From Marasmius tenuissimus (taxonomy: Eukaryota > Basidiomycota > Agaricomycetes > Agaricales > Marasmiaceae), in NCBI GenBank assembly GCA_029532415.1, contig JAQOTA010000039.1:1-40392 (forward strand): a DNA stretch of 40,392 nt. The letters run 5' to 3'. Numbering within the stretch: position 1 is the stretch's first letter; each line of letters begins with the position of its first letter. The notes beneath the pieces are model-generated. The model did no database searches. It saw nothing but the letters and a program-made list of their open reading frames with translations, and was not told the DNA's origin. Positions 33,610-40,392 of this stretch are shown piece after piece. The translations under genes were made by a program, and so were the position numbers.

Positions 33610-33639
33610 TCGGCGGATGTAGTTATAGAGATGATGTAT

Positions 33640-34016
33640 TTATCGAACGACGGGTGGGACGCGTGACCGGTTCGACCGAAAAATTTGGTTTCGGCATATC
33701 CCCATGGGACTTGGGACATGCCGAAAAATTTCGGCGGTGGCACGGTGAGGGAGAGCTATGGGAGCAGGGAAGCACAGCGAAAACGGTTTTTTTTAGTGTC
33801 CGTCTGTCGTGTTTTCCCTTGAAAGCGACCCATCTCGGGAGAACACCCGGATAAATGACCTATAGGATCTTTGAGGATGGGAGCCGCATTTGGACGAAAT
33901 TTCGGACCGCCCAAAGTTTTCGGCACAAGAGCCTGAGACGCGTGACACACCGTGACATTTGGGTTCAACAGCGGGGTCTGTGACCCGTGACCGTTGTTTT
34001 ACTCGAAATGGTACAG
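33640..34016. mobile_element. Partial copy of the TA-type MITE, fused to the 5' end of copy D2
   Basis: The right end CTCGAAATGGTACAG followed by TA (34017-34018) is the same terminal sequence as the element at 29071-29336. The interior has the same character: GACGCGTGACAC, GTGACATTTGGGTT, GAAATTTCGGACCGCCC. No matching left terminus was found; the left limit is approximate. Confidence 0.55.
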
Positions 34017-35122
34017 TACCCTCCAACCAGGATAAGAACAGTGATGGAGATGAACTAATCAATTCAAACCTAACGTTTGCCTTCTTTAGTAACGCAAGCA
34101 CCACGACTCAGACTGGAGCAACTCATGTGCAGTACCAAAATCTGCTCTTGTGTGGAAGCATGAGACCAAGGGGAACCTCACTCGATTCTGGCACAAGACA
34201 CTGATCCTCCACAAAGAAAATGACCCACAAGTGTCAGACCGTACAGTAGTGAACGAGCAGAAGTTCAGATTCAATACAGGAAAAGAGAACTTCCAAGTCA
34301 AGAAGCCAGGGCATGTTCTCGCTTACGGCCGGCCACGCCCTTGTACTGATTGTCTTCCTGGTTCCGTAGGAGTTACATAGTGTTTTCTGGCAAGTAAGAC
34401 ATCAGTTCGGTGCTTGTAATCGAAATTTGGTTGTAACACCCCTCTAGCGGCAGAAGTTGGAAATGCACTGAGTTTGTGGCCGTAATTGGGTACGTCCCTC
34501 TTTCGCTCCCTTGGTTGGCCATCTGGTATTTCGTGGTTAAAATTGAATTTGACATCACTCGCCAGATCACCAGCACCAACTGTCAGCTCAGCTGGACCCA
34601 GCTCTCCATCCGCATATTCTGCCAGCAATCCGACGCAGCACATCAAGCAAATCGGCGTCATTCGGTCATCTGTGCTCGGAGTCATATTGCTTGTGGTTTT
34701 TGTGATACTCGCGGTGATGTTTCGGCGGTACCGGATCACACGAGTCCCTCCCCGGACTTCTACGGCATCCCCCTTTTTGGATCATGACAAAGCGATGCAG
34801 AGTTCAACTCGATGTCCCTGGTGGACTTCGCCGTTGTATAGCTTCACCTTCAGCCGATCCTTGAATTCGGGATCAACATCCTCTATGAAATCCTCAAGTC
34901 TCTTGGCCTCTCAGCTATCTTAGACATCATTAAGTGCAGGGTTCTTCCAGTATGGCACAAATAGTGGGTAAAAATTATTGCGGACTACTCACCTCTGGAC
35001 TTTATTTCCAGCGGACTTTCAACAAGTAGACTTTGCCTCATATGGTGAGGTTTTAATGAGTTTTGAGCGGATTTTCCAAGGACTTGAGGGGATTTATCTT
35101 GATTTGAGTCGGCTGCTGCACA

Positions 35123-35819
35123 CAAGGGGTGGGCGGGCCGACATCCCGGCATACCATCCCGGTCGGGGGTCCCTCAAAAAAAAATTTGTATGTATTTCCC
35201 CCCCCCCCGAGGTATAAGTGACTGCAGCAGGCCCTTCTACTGCTAGGGTTGTCAATTAGCATGATTTGAGCTTGATACAGGTATCGGAAGCCAAAAATTG
35301 ACAATCCAGCAACACTGGCAGCAGGACTCCATCTGACTCAATGCTGCTGTACTGGCCCATTGGTGCTGGGCAGTCTTGCAAAGTCTCAATATAGGGATAC
35401 AAGCTGTTGTGTAGTGCATTTAATGAGAAAAGAAACATACCTTAAAGCCTTTGGGCAAGGGAAGCCACCAAAACCATGCCACTGCGAGAAGTCATAAATA
35501 TCCTACAGGTGCCGGCGGCCTTGCAAAGTTGCAATCAAGATAGTCAAGTATGTGAGGCTGACATGGCTAAGTAAATGCTATGGAAGAATGTCCGCTGTTG
35601 ATCAGTGCTTCTTGCTGTGAGCCACCAGAGAGATATGTACATGGCCGAGAGAGAGGAACAGAAGAAAGAACCAGAATATGAGCGCGGAACCCAAAATGAT
35701 AATGTAATACCTACCATATATAGTAATTTATTCACGTGATGGGTCGGTCGGTCGGGTCGACGAGGCCTTAGAAAAAAAATCGACATTGTTTTACTTTCTA
35801 CAATCCTGCCCACCCCTTG
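35123..35819. mobile_element. hAT-like non-autonomous element nested in the long-TIR element
   Basis: Bounded by CAAGGGGTGGGC at the left and its reverse complement GCCCACCCCTTG at the right. It is flanked by a perfect 8-base direct repeat GCTGCACA (35115-35122 and 35820-35827). Eight-base duplications with short TIRs starting CA(A/G)GG are the hallmark of the hAT superfamily. Removing the element and one repeat restores an uninterrupted left arm matching the right arm of the host element. It is 697 bases with no coding region, and contains a poly-C run and short GTCGG repeats. Confidence 0.85.
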
Positions 35820-35872
35820 GCTGCACAATTTGAGTCCAAGGGAGAGTGATATGATTGGCTGGAGCCTGACTT

Positions 35873-36546
35873 GGCAAGGGCGGCCCCGGAGTGCTGCGGC
35901 CCGCCGCCATCCGAGGTTCTCACGAGCCACATATAGCCAGCTGCCACTGTCGGTTCGTTCCTCTGACAGCCTCTCGTCGCTCGCTCAGCGGCTCAATGCT
36001 ATATCCCTTCCCTCGGTCACAATATAGACCCAACTTCCTGCCCTAATTCTTAGCTCTACACACTATTTCACTCACACTAGACGTGTGCCCGCATGTAATA
36101 TTAGACATACTTTGCCATAACGCCAAATGATTCCAATCTAATTGACTGTTCAAATGAATATACAAGGTTCTCAAATTTCTCACCCCTCTCACTTAAAGGT
36201 CAAGATTTTCATGCAATCAGATTAAAAACAATACAAAGTCACGCGGTGTGAAGGGAGCCCACCCACCAGGTGATGCGATGGTCGAGGTCCGCTCACCAGC
36301 CCGACCTTCAGCTTGTTTCGTGTTCCTCCCACAATCCCTTGATCTCGAGAAACTTTGGGTGACACGGTATATTAGTTTTTTTGCCAAGACCCAATGGTAC
36401 CTACTGTCACCAATGCTGCCGTTATGCTGATCCTCTCATGCAAGAAATGAAGAAAGGCAACCGTAGTCTGTCAGCGCTTCAGCGAGTGTATGTGGCCTGT
36501 GAGAACTTCGGATGGCGGGCCGCGGCACTGCTGGGCTGCCCTTGCC
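35873..36546. repeat. Inverted repeat of about 60 bases inside the long-TIR element
   Basis: The left arm (35873-35932) begins GGCAAGGGCGGCCC and runs through CTGCGGCCCGCC to GAGCCACATATA. The right arm (36489-36546) is its reverse complement with mismatches. The arms enclose about 555 bases. It starts where the host element's terminal arm stops, so it may be a third nested element or part of the host's own core. No target duplication was recognised. Confidence 0.6.
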
Positions 36547-37963
36547 GAGAGCGTTCGGAAAACCAAGAGTACGAGTCACCTGGTTGTCCGAGTCATCCGA
36601 GCCTCCGAGTCAGATACTCAAAAACCCAAGCCAGACAGTAGGGTGGGAGGTGTCTAGAGGTAGTCCTAGGCGCTCTAGCTATAATCTGGGTAGTACTTAT
36701 GCCAGGAGAACCTTGAGGAACCCGTATATTAATAATTCATCATCAAGTACAGGCCTGGCAACTGGCCGGCGCGTCAGGATGGAAATGGAGTGAATGCTGC
36801 TACTGAGCTTCTGCTCTTCAAGCTTCACTGCTCATTCCCAATGCTTCTGTTTAGACCGATGAAACCAGTGAAGATTGATATCGAGGGCTGGCATCTTTTA
36901 GAATTGTTTTCAAGCTTCAAGAAATCACTGACTGAACACGTGGTATCTGCCTATATTGGGAGATATTCCCACGATACCACGACGCGTCGTTTCTTCTCCA
37001 TGATAGTTCCACAACGTACGTCCTTGACGCAGGTCGCACACTCAGACTTGCAGCTATACTACCTGATTTGAGTCAGGCTCCAGCCAATCATATCACTCTC
37101 CCTTGGGCTCAAATTGTGCAGCAGCCGGCTCAAATCAAGATAAATCCCCTCAAGTCCTTGGAAAATCTGCTCAAAACTCATTAAAACCTCACCATATGAG
37201 GCAAAGTCTACTTGTTGAAAGTCCGCTGGAAATAAAGTCCAGAGGTGAGTAGTCCGCAATAATTTTTACCCACTATTTGTGCCGTACATATTCTTTGGCT
37301 CAACCTCAACCTCAAACAGTATATCGCCCTCGGACTCGGCATCCCAATCTGATCGGGGAAGGAGGACTACATGGAAGTTTCCCTCGAGAAAGGCGGCGAG
37401 CGTGTCGGACTTTGACCTTCCTGCCGTGCCGGAGTCTGTCCAGTCGAGTGGGAGTTTGAGTGATGACGTATCGTTGAGGCAGTTCACGCATCTGATTCCT
37501 AATATCACCACAACGGCGCCTACGCCTCAGTCGTCGGTTCTATCGGAATAAAACATAGATGTATGATGTATCAATAGAGCTGATACCGATCGGATGAAAA
37601 ACACCCTTGTATGTGTTATCTAGATGCCTTTCTTGAAGGCATTTTTTTGCATTGTACATAACGCCCTTCAATTCTGCACGTCGAGCGCCCACACGGTCAC
37701 CCAGCGCTAATCTCTTCGGTATTCGTTTCCGTGGTCCATCCATCTTTTGCCATTGTTACCCTTGACAACTAGCGTCATGATGAGTGGAACTCTTGAGGCT
37801 GTTCCTCAACTGGGCTCCCGTTACCTCTCCCAAAGAGGACTACCTCTAGCAATGATGAAAGTGGTGATGGGATAGTACTGGTTGATGTATCAAGTTCGAT
37901 GTCCAGCTCTCCTGTCTCCGCCCTTTTTTCCTTCTACTATCACCACGACTGCAACCGAAACTC

Positions 37964-39319
37964 ATGGGTGGTCGAGATTTTCCTGTGTATGTCTATGTAT
38001 ATGTCCACTATATGTTGGACTCTGTCGCTGACGACAACAGAATCACTCTAGATACTGGCAACGGGGAACCTGGCTCAAAGCCATCGACAACCCCCACCAT
38101 AACTGTGGGAGCACAAGCAACAGCCAGTTGGAAGCACCGAAATACTCAGGATACAGAACATTTTTTTAAGTGGCTTGGTCTCTCTAAAGTTGGCAATTCT
38201 CCTTCAATGCTATCAACTGTCGCAGACGAGACTGCCTTCAAGAGCGGTAGAGGGGCCTTGCCTGTCGAAGTGACTGCACCAGGGTACAGCTTATCATCCT
38301 CTGACTCAGAGTACCGAGAATCTGAAACTTTTTGTAGCACATACAAACTGATCTCTGGGTGGGTGCATCTCTATAGTATGTGTACTTGTCCGATAGTAAG
38401 AAGGTCGATCCTCAGAAATGAGAGGACTACAGTAGAACGATTCACTTTCGTGGTGATAAATGGGTACATTTATTCTTGTGAGCTCCTCGTTTGAGCAATC
38501 GATTGCTGACCACTTCTCAGGCCGACTCCAATACTTTCCACGTCGAGCACTAGGTAGCTTGGGCTTTCCTCATGTCCAGAACATTTCTAACTTACTCGAG
38601 AGTAGTGGAGACGGATCTTCACAATCACACGTGTAAGGGTGTCCATAGTCTTCGGTAACCCTCGAATCTTACAAGCGATCGTTAGACCATCGGGAGGAAC
38701 CGATGTGAATCCAGCGACAGCTTCAACCCCTGCAACGAGCGCAGCTCAAAACCAAAAGAATAGAGTCGGCATCATTCTCTCAATCTCACTAGGAACTACA
38801 TTGTTTTTTGTGGTCGTCGTAGTATCGACTACGATGATCCGCCGGTATCGGCGGATCACACGAGTCTCTCGCCGAGCTTCGACGGCATTGCCCTTTGCGG
38901 ACGATGACAAGGCAATGAAGAATCCGACTCAACGTCCCTGGTGGACCTCCCTATCCTATAGCTTCACCAACAGCCAGATCTCAAAGTCGAGGTCGATATC
39001 GACCGGAACATACTCAGATCCATCGCCTTCACAGCTATCTTGGACGTCCGATAGCACGAGCTTCTCGGGCTCGACCTTGACTGCGAATCGTATCTCGCCT
39101 TCGGATTTAGCATCCCAATTTGGTCAGGGAAGGAGATTTACGGGGAAGTTTCCTTTGCAAAACGGCGAGAGTACATCGGACATTGACCTTCCTGCCGTGC
39201 CGGAATCTGTGCATTCAAGTGGGAGGCTGAGTGATGTGTCGTTGAGGAAATTCCCACACCTGATTCCCAAGATTACTACTACTGCGCCGACGCCTCAGTC
39301 ATCAGTCTTATCAGATTGA
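37964..39319 (+). CDS. Class D single-pass surface protein, copy D3
   Basis: The most complete class D copy. The start region (MGGRDFP...) is uncertain: either the open frame continues from 37964 or a short first exon ends at one of two GT sites near 37985, as in D1 and D4. The ectodomain core reads PTITVGAQATASW, then HFFKWLGLSKVG, ending VTAPG near 38282. A short exon gives TYKLISG (about 38340-38358), then FTFVVING (about 38442-38465). The last part (from about 38690) has a Thr/Ala-rich stalk, a helix (VGIILSISLGTTLFFVVVVV, about 38767-38826), RRYRRITRVSRR, WWTSLSYSFTNS, DIDLPAVPESVHSS and the end TTAPTPQSSVLSD. It is the reference that shows what D0, D2 and D4 have lost. Confidence 0.65.
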
Positions 39320-39583
39320 TTGGCGGATGTATCGATAGAGACGATGTATTTAATGAAGAACGATCGCCTTCAGATGATGCTTCTATGCGATGGGGAGATA
39401 CGATTACCAAGTGAGATGATGCGAGGCAACGAGATCCATTTGAACCTAAAGATGTTGATGAACGCTGTGTAATCTGGAATGCCAGTCGTCTAGTTGTTCA
39501 TCAAAGATGGACCTGCCTACGATTTTACTTTGCGTTTTGGCGCAGTAACTGCACTTTCCTTCCTACTCCCACATTCTCATACA

Positions 39584-40328
39584 ATGCTCAAGAGTTTATT
39601 GTGCGTGGATCCAACATGGAGATACTTTGCTTCAACTAACAAGAAACAGATACTTTCTGATCATAGCTCAAGTATGCGCCTCCTTCAAAATTGACGCTCC
39701 ATCCACAGTAACTGTTGGCGTTACTGCGACTGCCACATGGGTTCGCGACAAGTCCGATGAAGCGGTCAAACAAATAAACTTGGTCCAGGACGGTCTCATA
39801 AAACGTCCTGAGAAGGTTTTGGATGAGAAGCAGCTATCTGAGCAATCAGGTCTTGTAATCTTTACTGCGAAAAACCCTGGGTGAGATCCAATACTGTGTC
39901 AATCTTATCTTACCCTTACCAGTTCTTCCAGGAAATTCCGACTAGAAGCCCTGATATCGGGGAAGCTTGGCATGTTAGAATCTTTATTCACCGAACGATT
40001 CGCAGAAAACGTCTCATATTGTGGTCTAGCACGTTGGGCGTCGGAGCAAGTTCGAGCGATATCAATGCCTCGTGAGTGCCGATATCCACGCTCTGCAGTC
40101 TGAGGATTGGGCTGAGTTGGAGCCAAGTCCAGGTGCAGCTGAGCCGGCTGCTTCATCGTTATCTCTTCCGCGTACAACAAGTTCCACAGCGATGCAAAGG
40201 TGAGAGCTGTCTCACGACACCTATTCACATATTAATAATGCGTCAGCGCATCGACGTCGACATCTGCATCAGCATCGACACTGAGTCCGGCCTCAACCGA
40301 GGACGGGTCTTTGTCCAGTTCTTCTTAG
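39584..40328 (+). pseudogene. Class D surface-protein gene cut off by the telomere, copy D4
   Basis: Exon 1 (39584-39600, MLKSL) ends at a phase-2 intron. Exon 2 (about 39650-39881) gives the clearest leader of the class (YFLIIAQVCAS), then FKIDAPSTVTVGVTATATW and ends AKNPG. Later exons carry an acidic/Ser-rich stretch (EDWAELEPSPG, about 40104-40136) and a Ser/Thr stalk (STSTSASASTLSPAST, about 40257-40304). The reading frame runs straight into the telomere: Ser-Ser, then TAG at 40326-40328 from the first TTAGGG. The helix and the whole cytosolic tail are missing, so any product would be secreted rather than anchored. The splice between about 39920 and 40103 is unresolved. Confidence 0.7.
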
Positions 40329-40392
40329 GGTTAGGGGTTAGGGGTTAGGGGTTAGGGGTTAGGGGTTAGGGGTTAGGGGTTAGGGGTTAGGG
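40325..40392 (+). repeat. Telomere, TTAGGGG heptamer repeat
   Basis: One TTAGGG, then eight perfect TTAGGGG units, then a final TTAGGG cut by the window edge. The G-rich strand points outward, so this is a right-hand chromosome end and not an internal tract. The 7-base unit differs from the TTAGGG of most filamentous fungi. No subtelomeric helicase gene or satellite lies inside it; the repeat abuts coding sequence directly. Confidence 0.95.

Larger units (their letters stand above)
34954..37283. mobile_element. Long-TIR non-autonomous DNA transposon, Mutator-like in structure
   Basis: The left arm begins GGCACAAATAGTGGGTAAAA and the right arm ends with its reverse complement. The arms match over about 212 bases: 37072-37283 on the right; 34954-35122 plus 35828-35870 on the left, where a second element has split the arm. 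Such long terminal repeats with a non-coding centre are typical of Mutator-like elements, which make 8-11 base target duplications. Flanks TTCTTCC (left) and TTCTTTGG (right) both align to the same stretch of paralogue D3, as a degraded duplication would. No transposase was seen in the interior. Confidence 0.72.
34020..37551 (+). pseudogene. Class D surface-protein gene split by a 2.3 kb insertion, copy D2
   Basis: The left part (34020-34949) has an ectodomain core (LVWKHETKGNLTRFWHK, ending VKKPG, about 34140-34310), a helix (VGVIRSSVLGVILLVVFVIL region, about 34650-34710), RRYRITRV and WWTSPLYSF. The right part (37288-37551) resumes the tail with SPSDSASQSDRGRR, DFDLPAVPESVQSS and TTTAPTPQSSVLSE. 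The intact paralogue D3 is continuous across this point. The 34954-37283 element lies exactly between the two parts. The leader exon is missing, its place taken by MITE sequence ending at 34016, and the ectodomain start needs a frame change. Not expected to make a complete protein. Confidence 0.8.

Noticed and set aside
36500..36545. GC-rich segment that might be an rRNA fragment
   Set aside because: It is one arm of an inverted repeat within a transposon and I could not match it to conserved rRNA sequence.
40325..40392. Regular repeats considered as a CRISPR array or microsatellite
   Set aside because: There are no spacers; the G-rich heptamer pointing to the sequence end is a telomere.

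Overview
This window is the end of a fungal chromosome, most likely from an agaricomycete basidiomycete. The right edge (40325-40392) is a run of the 7-base telomere repeat TTAGGGG with its G-rich strand running 5'->3' off the window, so position 40392 is at or near the chromosome tip. The fungal assignment rests on densely split genes with 35-90 base GT-AG introns, a Zn2Cys6 transcription factor, an F-box protein of basidiomycete style, a DUF6534-type membrane protein and intron-bearing nuclear tRNA genes. A relative of Rhizoctonia/Ceratobasidium would fit, but that is a guess.

The dominant content is one expanded superfamily of predicted single-pass surface proteins, in about a dozen copies. 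Every copy with a readable start has the same plan: a tiny first exon of about 5-10 codons that starts the signal peptide and stops at a phase-2 intron; a Kre9/Knh1-like beta-sandwich ectodomain (core V-T-x(4)-A/V-x-[TV]-[TKA]-W, then an AYDLD-like strand and often an FFDD-like strand); a Ser/Thr-rich stalk; one transmembrane helix followed by basic residues; and a cytosolic tail. The tails define subfamilies. Class A (26-1285, 2285-3534) ends in a PPxY motif. Class B (four tandem copies, 12971-20980, plus the divergent 21637-23881) ends in a TDRQ-type coiled coil. Class D (30580-40328, five copies or remnants next to the telomere) ends in a TTAPTPQSS tail. A minus-strand protein (10604-about 12340) shares the plan and carries two PPxY motifs. 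This looks like a birth-and-death family of wall sensors or surface receptors: a kept intracellular module under changing ectodomains.

Layout from left to right. 1-3534: two class A genes. 4529-6828: DUF6534-type membrane protein. 6829-7990: no supportable gene. 7990-8452: F-box pseudogene fragment. 8786-10472: F-box gene. 10604-12340: PPxY membrane protein. 12530-20980: tandem array of a tRNA-Asn + class B gene unit, in which two of four tRNA copies have decayed. 21637-23881: divergent class B gene. 25397-28930: 14-exon Zn2Cys6 transcription factor. 29071-29336: small TIR element. 30580-40328: class D array, progressively damaged by small elements, by a 2.3 kb long-TIR element that itself carries a nested hAT-like element, and finally by the telomere, which cuts the last copy and supplies its stop codon.

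Gene models below are hand-spliced by reading frame and homology between the copies in the window. Exon borders quoted exactly join in frame; those called uncertain do not, or were not resolved.
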